The notes under the pieces: generated by a model
Database searches by the model: none
The model's input: the letters and a program-made list of their open reading frames with translations, nothing else
What the model was told of the DNA's origin: nothing
Program-made: the position numbers and the translations under genes
Part shown: one piece after another, positions 8,888-17,540 of the stretch
How the letters are laid out: the number at the start of each line of letters is the position of its first letter
Position numbering within the stretch: the stretch's first letter is position 1
NCBI GenBank assembly: GCA_023421075.1
Contig: JAEZUM010000033.1
Location: 1-43,505 of the forward strand
Origin: Bacillota bacterium
GTDB lineage: Bacteria; Bacillota; Clostridia; Lachnospirales; Lachnospiraceae
Length of the DNA stretch: 43,505 nt
Direction of reading: 5' to 3'

Positions 8888-9777
8888 AGACATTTTTTTA
8901 TAATATCGGTTATTTTATACTGGAGGCCTTTCGAACGATACGCTTCAATCCTTTATCCAACCTCATCTCCGTACTGGGTACCGGTCTGATTTTGTTTCTG
9001 CTCGGACTCGTACTTACCGGCTGGTCCATCGGTGATCAGGTGGTGGCAGCACTGGAGCAGGAGGCAGAAATCAGTGTATACCTGACCGATCCTGAGAATC
9101 GAACGAAGGTAGATGAATTGTCTGAACAGATGAAAATCATTCCGGGGGTAGTAAGTGTCCGGTTTATCGAAAAGGAGCAGGCAAAGGCTCAGATGGAGAA
9201 GCTTCTGGGCAATGAAGCGAATATCCTTCAGTTGTTCGAGGAGAATCCCTTTGAAGCCTTTCTCGAGATAAGAATTAATTTGGACAGGATGGATGAGGTG
9301 CTGGAACGTCTGACCTCATTCGAGGGTATTGAATATGTCAGAGATAATAGAGCGGTTCTTGATCAAATGAAACGGTTGACGGACGGAGTGAAGCTAGTAG
9401 GAGCTTTTATTATTTTGGCCGTTGGGATGACAACCCTTATCATCATATCCCACATGATTCGTCAAGGGATCTATAATAACCGGGAACAAATTAATACACT
9501 GCGTCTGTTAGGAGCACCTGGTGGCTTTATTGGATTTCCCTTTCTACTTGCAGGAACGATTTTAACCGTGATCGGTGGCTTTATTGCGACGATATTATTA
9601 TTGTTTGTTATTTACAATGGTTATCAGAGGCTTGGCGGAGTACTGCCGTTCATTCCACTACCTGAACAGGAGGAGCTGCGTGCAGGTGTTAGTATATTTA
9701 TTATCAGTATCAGTATAATCCTTGGTGTACTCGGAAGCCTGTTCGGATTAAGCAGCATGAGGAAGGACAAATCATAA
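8884..9777 (+). CDS. ftsX: FtsX-like permease
   Basis: 297 aa, typical for FtsX. The N-terminus LEAFRTIRFNPLSNLISVLGT leads into TM1 (about 22-44), followed by an extracellular loop of about 120 residues with the ferredoxin-like pattern ISVYLTDP...GVVSVRFIEKEQA. Three more helices follow near 170-190, 215-245 and 265-290, including the LRLLGAPGGFI turn typical of the family. The extracellular loop normally contacts the coiled-coil domain of a hydrolase or adaptor, here presumably the product at 7057. It is translationally coupled to ftsE by a four-base overlap. Confidence 0.9.
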   Translation: MKTFFYNIGYFILEAFRTIRFNPLSNLISVLGTGLILFLLGLVLTGWSIGDQVVAALEQEAEISVYLTDPENRTKVDELSEQMKIIPGVVSVRFIEKEQAKAQMEKLLGNEANILQLFEENPFEAFLEIRINLDRMDEVLERLTSFEGIEYVRDNRAVLDQMKRLTDGVKLVGAFIILAVGMTTLIIISHMIRQGIYNNREQINTLRLLGAPGGFIGFPFLLAGTILTVIGGFIATILLLFVIYNGYQRLGGVLPFIPLPEQEELRAGVSIFIISISIILGVLGSLFGLSSMRKDKS

Positions 9778-9796
9778 TTACAATGGAGGAAGGACA

Positions 9797-10819
9797 ATGA
9801 TCAGCTTTATTAACGACTACAGTGAGGGAGCTCACCCTAATATATTAGAACGGATGCTAAAGGCTAATCTGGAACAGAACACAGGTTATGGCAATGATGA
9901 ACATAGTAACCGTGCGAAACAATACATTAAGAAGGAGTTAGAAAATGACAATGTAGATATACACTTTATACCGGGAGGGACGCAGACGAATCTTCTGGTA
10001 ATCTCTGCATTTCTCAGACCGCATCAATGTGTAATCGCAGCGGAAACCGGTCATGTGAACGTTCATGAAACCGGGGCAATTGAGGCTACCGGACATAAGG
10101 TGGTTACCGTACCGCATCAGAACGGTAAGCTGACTCCGGAGGATATTCGTAAGGTGCTGGCATATCATGCGGGTGAGCATATGGTACAGCCTAAGATGGT
10201 TTATATTTCGGATACAACAGAGTTAGGAACAATCTATTCCAAGGCAGAGTTATCGGCGATTCGTGCGTTGTGCACCCAGGAAGGATTATTACTTTTTCTT
10301 GACGGTGCTCGTCTGGGAAGTGCACTGACTTGTAGAGAAAATGATCTGACGCTAAGGGATATTGCTGAATTAACAGATGTTTTCTACATCGGGGGAACCA
10401 AAAACGGCGCATTACTGGGAGAAGCACTGGTCATCTGTAAAGAGGAGCTTAAGGAAGATTTCCGTTTTCTGATAAAGCAACGCGGTGCGATGATGGCAAA
10501 GGGCTTTGTGATTGGTATGCAATTTGAGGTATTGTTTGAGAATGGCTTATATTATGAATTGGGGACCCATGCGAATCGTATGGCAGAGAGTCTTGCGAAG
10601 GCCCTGACCGAGAAAGGGTATCCTTTTTATACACCGGTATGCTCCAATCAATTGTTCCCAATCCTTGCGGAAGAGGATATTCAAAAGTTATCGAAGGAAT
10701 GCGGCTTTTTAATTCAGGAAAGTGTGGATGAAGACCATAGTGTTATACGTCTTGTAACCTCATGGGCTACCTCGCAGCAGAGGGTTGATCAGTTGATTCG
10801 ATATATTCAGGAAATGTAG
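9797..10819 (+). CDS. Low-specificity threonine aldolase-like PLP enzyme
   Basis: 340 aa, fold-type I aminotransferase superfamily, beta-eliminating lyase/threonine aldolase branch. The N-terminal FINDYSEGAHPNILERM, the cofactor-binding GGTQTNLLVI, the aspartate in LFLDGARLGSAL and the Schiff-base lysine in YIGGTKNGALLGEAL are all recognisable. Such enzymes cleave threonine or allo-threonine to glycine and acetaldehyde in the cytoplasm. The start has a clear GGAGGAAGG site. It begins 19 bases after ftsX and ends 11 bases before an aldo/keto reductase, so it may be co-transcribed with both. The two enzymes could be linked through aldehyde metabolism, but that is speculation. Confidence 0.88.
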   Translation: MISFINDYSEGAHPNILERMLKANLEQNTGYGNDEHSNRAKQYIKKELENDNVDIHFIPGGTQTNLLVISAFLRPHQCVIAAETGHVNVHETGAIEATGHKVVTVPHQNGKLTPEDIRKVLAYHAGEHMVQPKMVYISDTTELGTIYSKAELSAIRALCTQEGLLLFLDGARLGSALTCRENDLTLRDIAELTDVFYIGGTKNGALLGEALVICKEELKEDFRFLIKQRGAMMAKGFVIGMQFEVLFENGLYYELGTHANRMAESLAKALTEKGYPFYTPVCSNQLFPILAEEDIQKLSKECGFLIQESVDEDHSVIRLVTSWATSQQRVDQLIRYIQEM

Positions 10820-10830
10820 GAGGAAACAAG

Positions 10831-12021
10831 ATGTTAACCAGAACAAATCAGAAAAACGGTGATGAACTTTCTACCTTAGGCTATGGCTGTATGCGTTTTC
10901 CACAAAAAGGAGTAGGAATCGATGAAGCCAGATCGATTGCTCTGATACGATCGTCAATCGATCAGGGAATGAATTACTTTGATACTGCTTACTTCTATCA
11001 TGCGGGTAAAAGTGAATCGCTTCTTGGGGACGCTTTAGCCGGCGGGTATCGTGAGAAGGTAAAAATTGCGACTAAGCTACCACCTTTTATGGTAAGTAAG
11101 CTCGAAGGTGCCAAGAAGATATTTGAGACCCAATGTACCAGACTGCGTACCGATTATATCGACTACTATCTGCTTCATATGTTAACGGACAAAGCAACAT
11201 TGGATCGTATGATCAGCATCGGTGTCATGGAATGGCTGGAGCAGCTCAAAAAGGATGGAGTCATTCGTAATTTGGGTTTTTCCTTCCATGGAGGCAAGGC
11301 GGATTTTGAACAAATATTAACTGCTTATCCCTGGGATTTTTGCCAGATTCAATATAATTACCTGGATGAGAATAATCAAGCAACCAAATCGGGTCTTCAG
11401 CTGGCCGGATCGCTGGGAATTCCGGTAATCGTAATGGAACCTTTACGAGGAGGAAAACTCGTGAATAACCTACCGGATCAAGTTCTTAAGACCTTCAAGG
11501 GTTATGATGACAATAGAACACCGGCAGAGTGGGCACTTCGTTGGATCTGGAATCATCCGGAAGTTACTGTAATCTTATCCGGTATGAGTGATGAAGAGCA
11601 ATTGGCTGAGAATATTGCCATCGCATCCGATGCTGCGGCCAATTCCTTATCGAAAGAGGAACTCGAGGTCTTCGATAAGGTGAAAGCGATTATGCTGGAG
11701 AAAACCAAAGTACCCTGTACGGCTTGCGGCTATTGCATTCCCTGCCCCCATGGGGTTGATATTCCGGGCTGCTTTTCTGCCTATAATGACAAATATCTCT
11801 TAAATGCAAGAGATAACCGACTAAAATATATGCAGACCCTAGGCGTGATATCAAAGAAACCGGCCTATGCGTCATTGTGTACGGAATGCGGCAAATGTGA
11901 GCGCCATTGTCCTCAAAATATCTCGATTCGAAAAGAATTAAAGCAGGTTCAGAAAGAAATGGAAGGCTTCCTCTTTAAACCGATCGTCGGAGTTGCCAGA
12001 AAGCTGTTAAAGGTAAAATAG
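10831..12021 (+). CDS. Aldo/keto reductase with C-terminal 2[4Fe-4S] ferredoxin domain
   Basis: 396 aa. Residues 1-280 are an aldo/keto reductase barrel with the catalytic set in NYFDTAYFYHAGKSE (Asp, Tyr), KIATKLP (Lys) and DYYLLHML (His). Residues about 290-380 carry two cysteine clusters, CTACGYCIPCP and CTECGKCERHCP, expected to hold two iron-sulfur centres. This fusion is common in anaerobes, where the reductase may use ferredoxin-type electrons besides NAD(P)H. The substrate is unknown. The start is well supported by GGAGGAAAC upstream. Confidence 0.9.
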   Translation: MLTRTNQKNGDELSTLGYGCMRFPQKGVGIDEARSIALIRSSIDQGMNYFDTAYFYHAGKSESLLGDALAGGYREKVKIATKLPPFMVSKLEGAKKIFETQCTRLRTDYIDYYLLHMLTDKATLDRMISIGVMEWLEQLKKDGVIRNLGFSFHGGKADFEQILTAYPWDFCQIQYNYLDENNQATKSGLQLAGSLGIPVIVMEPLRGGKLVNNLPDQVLKTFKGYDDNRTPAEWALRWIWNHPEVTVILSGMSDEEQLAENIAIASDAAANSLSKEELEVFDKVKAIMLEKTKVPCTACGYCIPCPHGVDIPGCFSAYNDKYLLNARDNRLKYMQTLGVISKKPAYASLCTECGKCERHCPQNISIRKELKQVQKEMEGFLFKPIVGVARKLLKVK

Positions 12022-12045
12022 CAAATTCGAAACTGAACATTTTAC

Positions 12046-12073
12046 TTGGATTTTCGACAATAAATGTTATAAT
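12046..12073 (+). promoter_or_regulatory. Promoter upstream of the MshEN-like gene
   Basis: TTGGAT (12046-12051), a 16-base spacer and TATAAT (12068-12073) with an upstream TG (extended -10). It would start transcription near 12080 and leave a leader of about 70 bases in which no known riboswitch was recognised. Confidence 0.6.
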
Positions 12074-12148
12074 TAGTATGTATATAGGAAATAAGTTTTA
12101 TTAGGTCCTGTTACAATAAAACAATGGGGGATATACCGTAAGGTATGG

Positions 12149-13504
12149 GTGAAAATCATGTATCGAAATCGGCTTAAGATATTATATATCTTGATTGGTC
12201 TGTTTTCTTTAATTGGCAGTATTTTTTGGACGTATAAGAGCATCCAGTCAGATACTGTAACGATTACTTATATGGTAGATGCATTAATTATAATTTTTCT
12301 TGTCATCTTATTGATCAATAAAAATGGAAGACCTAGACAGGTCTTTGATCACAGCAATTATCTGGATTGGATTACGGATGGAAATGTTGAGAACTGTAGC
12401 AAGCTCAGTGTAAGCATCAAATCTCTGGAGGATTTGGTTCGGCTGGCTGTTGATCTCAACAAAAGAGTCATTCATGATTCGAAGCTTGGCAAATATTTTG
12501 TCTTAGCTGAGGATATGACCTATATACATGATCCCAGGATGAACCATCCCTTAATGGATAATAAATTACAGCTCGGAAGAATATTGATTGAACGAGGCTT
12601 GATACAGCCGGAGCAGTTGGAAACCGGTCTGTACTATCAGAAGAGAATAGGCTGCAAATTGGGAGAGAGCCTGCTAGCGCTCGGGTTTATCGATGAGACT
12701 GCATTATACTGTACTCTGGCTGCCCAACAGAAAATTGCTTATTATGAGCTCGATTCTAAGAAGGAATATACGGATATCGCATGGACTTCGAAAATGAATG
12801 TGAACAAAGCAAAGGCATTGCAGGTATTGCCTCTTGGTTATCGTTCCGATGGTAAGCTTGTCATTGCCTGTGGGGACGCCTCCAGAGCTGCCATCATCGT
12901 TGCGTTGAAGGAGATGTTTGGAGAAGCGATACATATCGTTGCGGCCAGACCTTCTAAGATTTATGAGATTCTGAACAAGATTGATCATGTAATTAAGGAT
13001 TACAGCGGTTATGCACAACTATTAAAGGAAAGAAAGATGGAAGCGTACGAGCGAATTTCTGAACCGGAATGGGAACAGTTCACCGCTGCTTATTTTGCCG
13101 GAAAGATAGATACCTATTTATTCATAAAGGCGACCGGACTTGTGGAGCCATTGCAGCTTGCGCAGGTACCGAATAAGGATATTATCATCAGTTGGTTGAT
13201 CGGAAAGGGCTTGATTAATGGTCAAATTGCAAATCTAATAAAATCCCTTGAGCGTCTGAGTAGTAAGCAGAGTAAAGAGGCAAGACAGGCGAAGGGAATA
13301 CCAAGCTTAATCGAATTGCTGAAAGAAGCACATTATATTAACGAAGAAGAAGCAGATTTTGCAGTTCAGAAATCGGAACAGGTGGGGTGGCCGGTTAATC
13401 AGATTCTGATGGAAGATTATCTGGCTGCAGCAGATACCATCGATTATGCAATTTTGGTTCTGACATCGCTAAAAAGTATAATTAATAAGGCAAAAATATA
13501 TTAA
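12149..13504 (+). CDS. Membrane-anchored MshEN/GspE-N-like protein
   Basis: 451 aa from a GTG at 12149 (AAGG five bases upstream); the ATG at 12158 is an equal candidate. Two membrane helices (about 10-30 and 36-57) anchor it. The cytoplasmic part has tandem GspE N-terminal-type repeats: LGRILIERGLIQPEQLETGL then LGESLLALGFIDETALYCTL (about 145-200), followed by a small alpha/beta unit ending KIYEILNKI (about 215-285), and another related repeat near the C-terminus (LIELLKEAHYINEEEADFAV). MshEN domains of secretion ATPases bind cyclic di-GMP through such LGxxL-G repeats. There is no Walker A motif, so this is a stand-alone module rather than a secretion ATPase. A diguanylate cyclase gene lies 2.9 kb downstream. 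c-di-GMP binding is an inference. Confidence 0.7.
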   Translation: MKIMYRNRLKILYILIGLFSLIGSIFWTYKSIQSDTVTITYMVDALIIIFLVILLINKNGRPRQVFDHSNYLDWITDGNVENCSKLSVSIKSLEDLVRLAVDLNKRVIHDSKLGKYFVLAEDMTYIHDPRMNHPLMDNKLQLGRILIERGLIQPEQLETGLYYQKRIGCKLGESLLALGFIDETALYCTLAAQQKIAYYELDSKKEYTDIAWTSKMNVNKAKALQVLPLGYRSDGKLVIACGDASRAAIIVALKEMFGEAIHIVAARPSKIYEILNKIDHVIKDYSGYAQLLKERKMEAYERISEPEWEQFTAAYFAGKIDTYLFIKATGLVEPLQLAQVPNKDIIISWLIGKGLINGQIANLIKSLERLSSKQSKEARQAKGIPSLIELLKEAHYINEEEADFAVQKSEQVGWPVNQILMEDYLAAADTIDYAILVLTSLKSIINKAKIY

Positions 13505-13506
13505 TC

Positions 13507-13600
13507 AACAAGGCTGTTGCAACATAGAAGATATTATGGAGTATAGGGCTACCAAATGAACTATTCTTTGTATCATCCATGTTTTTGCAACAGCTTGTTT
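13507..13600. terminator. Stem-loop after the MshEN-like gene
   Basis: AACAAGGCTGTTGCAA (from 13507) pairs with TTGCAACAGCTTGTTT (13585-13600) with one bulged base, enclosing a loop of about 60 bases. It begins three bases after the stop codon. The position fits a terminator, but the large loop is atypical. Confidence 0.5.
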
Positions 13601-13727
13601 CGCGCTGCGAATCAATATTATTTATTCGTTGTATTTCTAAATGAGGTAATGTAAAATAAGTAAGCACAATGATAGGATATGTAATTATGTTTCGCAATAC
13701 ATATTGAAATAGTATAGAGGAAATATT

Positions 13728-14630
13728 ATGAATATAGATTTAATGAGAGAATGTATTCTCTGTCCCAGAGAATGTAAGGTGGATCGAACCAGGGAGAAGG
13801 CAGGATATTGTAGGATGAACATGGATTTGGTCGTAGCAAGAGCTGCCCTTCATATGTGGGAGGAGCCCTGTATCTCCGGAGAAGAAGGTTCAGGGACAGT
13901 TTTCTTCTCGGGTTGCTCACTGGGTTGTGTCTATTGTCAGAACCATAATATCGCCAAGGGTTATGCGGGAAAAAAGATAACCATAGAGCGTCTCTCGGAT
14001 ATATTTCTGGAACTCCAGGAAAAGCAGGCGAATAATATCAATCTGGTGACTCCCAGCCACTATGTTCCTCAGATTATTGATGCGATTATACTGGCAAGAG
14101 GAAAAGGATTAACCCTTCCGATCGTTTACAACTGCAGTTCCTATGAGAAGGTTGAGACGCTTCGATTATTGGAGGGTTATGTTGATATCTATCTGCCTGA
14201 TTTAAAATATATGGATACGGAAGCTGCCGTTTTGTACTCCAATGCCAAGGACTATTTCGTTTATGCTTCCTGTGCAATTGAGGAGATGGTGAGGCAGGTC
14301 GGTGCCGCAGAATTCAATGCTCGTGGTATTATGACAAAGGGGGTTATTGTTCGCCATTTGTTACTGCCGGGATACCTATCGGATTCGAAAAATATCATAC
14401 ATTACCTATACAATACCTATAGCGATACGATCTATATCAGTATCATGAACCAATATACTCCTTTACAAGGGATGAGTGCTTATCCTTCCATGAACCGAAG
14501 AGTCAGTGAGGAAGAATATGAGGAACTGATTGATTATGCAATCGATATCGGAGTGGAGAACGGTTTTATCCAAGAAGGCGAGACTGCCAGTGAAAGCTTT
14601 ATACCAGAATTTAATGATGAAGGAGTATAA
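13728..14630 (+). CDS. PflX-like radical SAM protein
   Basis: 300 aa. The radical SAM cysteine motif C63-x3-C67-x2-C70 (GCSLGCVYCQN) follows an N-terminal cluster of cysteines C9, C12, C16 and C28 (CILCPRECK...GYCRMN) that may bind a further metal centre. The central sequence YNCSSYEKVETLRLLEGYVDIYLPDLKYMD is typical of the pyruvate formate-lyase activase-related group often called PflX (COG1313). The exact substrate of that group is not established; activating enzymes generate glycyl radicals, but no glycyl-radical enzyme gene is next to it. It ends two bases before the rRNA methyltransferase start, indicating co-transcription. Confidence 0.85.
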   Translation: MNIDLMRECILCPRECKVDRTREKAGYCRMNMDLVVARAALHMWEEPCISGEEGSGTVFFSGCSLGCVYCQNHNIAKGYAGKKITIERLSDIFLELQEKQANNINLVTPSHYVPQIIDAIILARGKGLTLPIVYNCSSYEKVETLRLLEGYVDIYLPDLKYMDTEAAVLYSNAKDYFVYASCAIEEMVRQVGAAEFNARGIMTKGVIVRHLLLPGYLSDSKNIIHYLYNTYSDTIYISIMNQYTPLQGMSAYPSMNRRVSEEEYEELIDYAIDIGVENGFIQEGETASESFIPEFNDEGV

Positions 14631-14632
14631 AA

Positions 14633-16219
14633 ATGAGAAATGACCATAAATCAGATAACAAAAAGGGGAATAGCAATCGACCATCAGAGCGGGTTGATTA
14701 CAACAAAGCAAATAAAAAGCGTGAGGTGTTCGAGGATGCTAGTTCCTTCGAGGATTTCAATGATTTTGTAAAAGCAACGGGGTGGAAGAAGTCCGGCAAT
14801 CAAACGAAGGGTAAAGGAATGAGTGCTTCAGCAAACGGAAAGAAAAACGCATCGGAGCAGTCGCAAAAGAAGGTAGTATCCGAAGTAAGAAAGAGAACAT
14901 CAGGTTATACTGAAAAGACTTCTTCTTACAGAGGAACGAAGAATACTTCGGATTATACTCAGAAAAGCTCGGATCATAAAGGTCCAAAGAGGATGAGTGA
15001 AAATACAAGGAAAAATCAGGCTGCATCAGGACAGGATGGATTATCGGGTGATAGTAGGAAGCGTGTTGTAGCAGGAGGCTGTTCCTACCAACGGAGCTGT
15101 GGCGGATGCAATATAATGCACGACAGTTATGAGAAGCATTTGGAGATGAAACAGAAGGAAGTAGAAAAGCTTCTTAAAAAATATTGTAAGGTTGAGCCAA
15201 TCCTCGGCATGAAGAAGCCTGATCATTACCGTCATAAGGTACATGTGGTCTTTGATCATGATAGAAAGGGCAATCCGATTTCCGGCGTCTATGAAGAGGG
15301 AACCCATCGCGTGATCGCAGTGGATCGTTGTCTGATTCATAACGAGAAGGCAGATGCTATTATTGCAAGCATTCGTGGTATGCTGAAATCCTTTAAGATA
15401 TTGACCTATGATGAGGATTCCGGTTACGGACTGCTTCGCCATGTACTCATTCGAACCGGCTATCACATTGGTGAGATTATGGTGGTTCTGGTTCTGGCAT
15501 CCCCGATCATGCCGTCCAAGAATAACTTTGTCAAGGCACTGCGTAAGGAGCACCCTGAGATAACGACCGTCGTTGTAAATGTGAATGATAAGCAGACCAG
15601 TATGGTTCTTGGTGATAAAGAGCAGGTGATCTATGGAAAGGGCTTTATCGAAGACAGTTTATGCGGTAAGACCTTCCGCATCTCACCAAAGTCCTTCTAT
15701 CAAGTGAATCCTTCTCAAACAGAGCTTTTGTACAAGAAAGCAATTGAATTTGCTGAGCTGACCGGAGAAGAGACAGTGATTGATGCTTACTGTGGGATAG
15801 GAACAATTGGTATCATTGCAGCAGATCATGCCAAAGAGGTAATTGGTATAGAGCTGAATAAAGATGCGGTACGCGATGCTGTGGTCAATGCAAAACGGAA
15901 TGAAATCACCAATATTGAATTCTATAACAATGATGCAGGTGTATTCATGAGTCAGATGGCAGCCAAGGGAGAGACAGCAGACGTAGTGTTCATGGACCCT
16001 CCGAGAACCGGAAGCAATCCGCAGTTCATGGATGCGGTGGCCGTATTAAAGCCGAAGAAGGTGGTCTATATCTCCTGTAATCCGGTTACCTTAGAGCGAG
16101 ATCTGGAATACTTGACAAAGAAAGGCTATAAGGCTCAAGTGGCAGTTCCGGTTGATATGTTCCCCTGGACAAGCCATGTTGAGACGGTAGTATTGATGTC
16201 ACGCAAGGACAAGCAATGA
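14633..16219 (+). CDS. rlmD: 23S rRNA (uracil-5-)-methyltransferase, RlmD/RumA family, with disordered N-extension
   Basis: 528 aa. Residues 1-145 are a lysine/serine/asparagine-rich, low-complexity stretch with repeated KxTSxYT-like units, probably disordered; the usual TRAM RNA-binding domain is not evident. The catalytic part starts at the Fe-S cysteines C150, C156 and C159 (CSYQRSCGGC). It continues through FYQVNPSQTELLY, the SAM-binding VIDAYCGIGTIGI, FMDPPRTG, and the catalytic C482 in YISCNPVTLERDL. Family members methylate C5 of a specific uridine in 23S rRNA using SAM. The positive extension may replace TRAM in binding RNA. It is coupled to the radical SAM gene upstream (two-base gap). 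Confidence 0.9.
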   Translation: MRNDHKSDNKKGNSNRPSERVDYNKANKKREVFEDASSFEDFNDFVKATGWKKSGNQTKGKGMSASANGKKNASEQSQKKVVSEVRKRTSGYTEKTSSYRGTKNTSDYTQKSSDHKGPKRMSENTRKNQAASGQDGLSGDSRKRVVAGGCSYQRSCGGCNIMHDSYEKHLEMKQKEVEKLLKKYCKVEPILGMKKPDHYRHKVHVVFDHDRKGNPISGVYEEGTHRVIAVDRCLIHNEKADAIIASIRGMLKSFKILTYDEDSGYGLLRHVLIRTGYHIGEIMVVLVLASPIMPSKNNFVKALRKEHPEITTVVVNVNDKQTSMVLGDKEQVIYGKGFIEDSLCGKTFRISPKSFYQVNPSQTELLYKKAIEFAELTGEETVIDAYCGIGTIGIIAADHAKEVIGIELNKDAVRDAVVNAKRNEITNIEFYNNDAGVFMSQMAAKGETADVVFMDPPRTGSNPQFMDAVAVLKPKKVVYISCNPVTLERDLEYLTKKGYKAQVAVPVDMFPWTSHVETVVLMSRKDKQ

Positions 16220-16272
16220 AAGACACATTAGAGAGACTGAAGGAACAAGGAATTAATTCGTTAAATGACTAA
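16216..16272 (+). CDS. 18-codon microORF overlapping the rlmD stop
   Basis: An ATG at 16216 overlaps the TGA of the methyltransferase gene (ATGA) and reads MKDTLERLKEQGINSLND before a TAA. The arrangement is typical of translational coupling, and the charged amphipathic helix-like sequence is plausible. It could equally be the remnant of a gene fused or lost downstream, or chance. Nothing else recognisable lies in the following 100 bases. Confidence 0.25.
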   Translation: MKDTLERLKEQGINSLND

Positions 16273-16373
16273 AAACAGCTACGTTAAGCAAACTTACTCA
16301 TTATAATCATTGTAGACTATAAAAAGAAGGGAACGTATGATATTAACCACCAGATATATCATACAAGACATAT

Positions 16374-17474
16374 ATGAACAGTTTTAATGAAGTGTATAAT
16401 AAATGGAGAAAATCCTTCGTAAAAGTTGCCTTCATCCTAACATTTTCAACATTTGTCATGGAAATATCAATGTCATGGTATTTAATAAAGTTTTTTCCAG
16501 AGATGATAAGATGGTCTATTGTTCCATATGTTCTGGTTTATATTATTCTGCCTTTTTTGGTTAATCTAGGTTTGACAGTATGGGGTAATTATTGGATTGA
16601 GTCGGAGAAAATATCGGAACAAGCTAAGAATTATATTTCAGTTCTTATATTATCGGGAATTTGTTTTGTCTTTTCGTCTGTTCACAATGTTTATACTGTA
16701 ATAGCATGTAGCATCTGCTTTCCTGTATATATTACCGTTATTTTTTCGGATTATAAGATGACAAGAGATGTATCAATCATTTCTGTTTTTTTGATCAGCA
16801 TTACTGTTTTCTTTGCAAAAATTGATGGAAGAAAAACGGATGAGTTGTTGTTTGTAAATTCAAGTATTACCCTCTTTTTACTCTTTGCTTCTTATCTGTC
16901 AGCAAAATTTTTAATTCGATTAGAAATGGAAAAAAATAAACTGATCTATGAGAGTACGAAGAAACGATCGGAACTTGAGGAAATGTTGAAATATGATACG
17001 TTAACGAATCTCTATAATATAAGTACCTTTCATAATGTAATAAAGACAACCATGGAAAAGGGAGAATTCCCAATATCACTTGCGGTAATTGATATTGACA
17101 ATTTTAAACAGGTAAATGATACTTTTGGTCATGAGCAAGGAAATCAGGTACTTATCTATCTTGCTGAGCTACTGAAAAACCATTGTTCTTCCATGGGGCA
17201 TGTATTTCGGTATGGAGGAGAAGAGTTTGCGATTGTTTTTCCGTCCAGAGACGATCTGGATACGAAAGGTATTATGGAGGACGTCCAAAATGTTTTTGCA
17301 AACCATGTATTCGAAGATCTAAAGCAATCGGTGACATTTAGTTGTGGGATTGCATCTTGTACCGGATTAAGATATCACCCGAAGGATATTTTTGAACATG
17401 CTGACAAGGCGATGTATCAAGCGAAGTCCTCAGGGAGAAATAAAACAATTATATATAAAAAAGAATTTACATAA
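16374..17474 (+). CDS. Membrane-bound diguanylate cyclase (GGDEF)
   Basis: 366 aa. The first ~185 residues hold about six hydrophobic helices, a membrane sensor of no recognised family. A short coiled linker (KRSELEEMLKYDTLTNLYN) leads into a GGDEF domain (about 205-366) with the metal-binding aspartate in AVIDIDNFKQVND and an active-site GGEEF in FRYGGEEFAIVF. The residues five to eight before GGEEF do not form the RxxD inhibitory site. It should make cyclic di-GMP from GTP in response to a membrane signal. The Shine-Dalgarno sequence at this ATG is weak. A potential receiver for its product is the MshEN-like protein at 12149. Confidence 0.88.
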   Translation: MNSFNEVYNKWRKSFVKVAFILTFSTFVMEISMSWYLIKFFPEMIRWSIVPYVLVYIILPFLVNLGLTVWGNYWIESEKISEQAKNYISVLILSGICFVFSSVHNVYTVIACSICFPVYITVIFSDYKMTRDVSIISVFLISITVFFAKIDGRKTDELLFVNSSITLFLLFASYLSAKFLIRLEMEKNKLIYESTKKRSELEEMLKYDTLTNLYNISTFHNVIKTTMEKGEFPISLAVIDIDNFKQVNDTFGHEQGNQVLIYLAELLKNHCSSMGHVFRYGGEEFAIVFPSRDDLDTKGIMEDVQNVFANHVFEDLKQSVTFSCGIASCTGLRYHPKDIFEHADKAMYQAKSSGRNKTIIYKKEFT

Positions 17475-17540
17475 AATAAGACACAGTAAGATCAATCTCC
17501 AATCTCTGAGGCCATATTAAACAAATGAGGAGGTAATGCA

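Noticed and set aside
12074..12148. c-di-GMP riboswitch in the leader of the MshEN-like gene
   Set aside because: The conserved GEMM core elements could not be found in the short leader.
12149..13504. Type II secretion or type IV pilus ATPase
   Set aside because: Only the GspE N-terminal-type repeats are seen; there is no Walker A motif and no pilin or secretion gene beside it.
15041..15553. 170-codon reading frame on the minus strand
   Set aside because: It is antisense to the conserved catalytic part of the rRNA methyltransferase and its translation has no recognisable motif.
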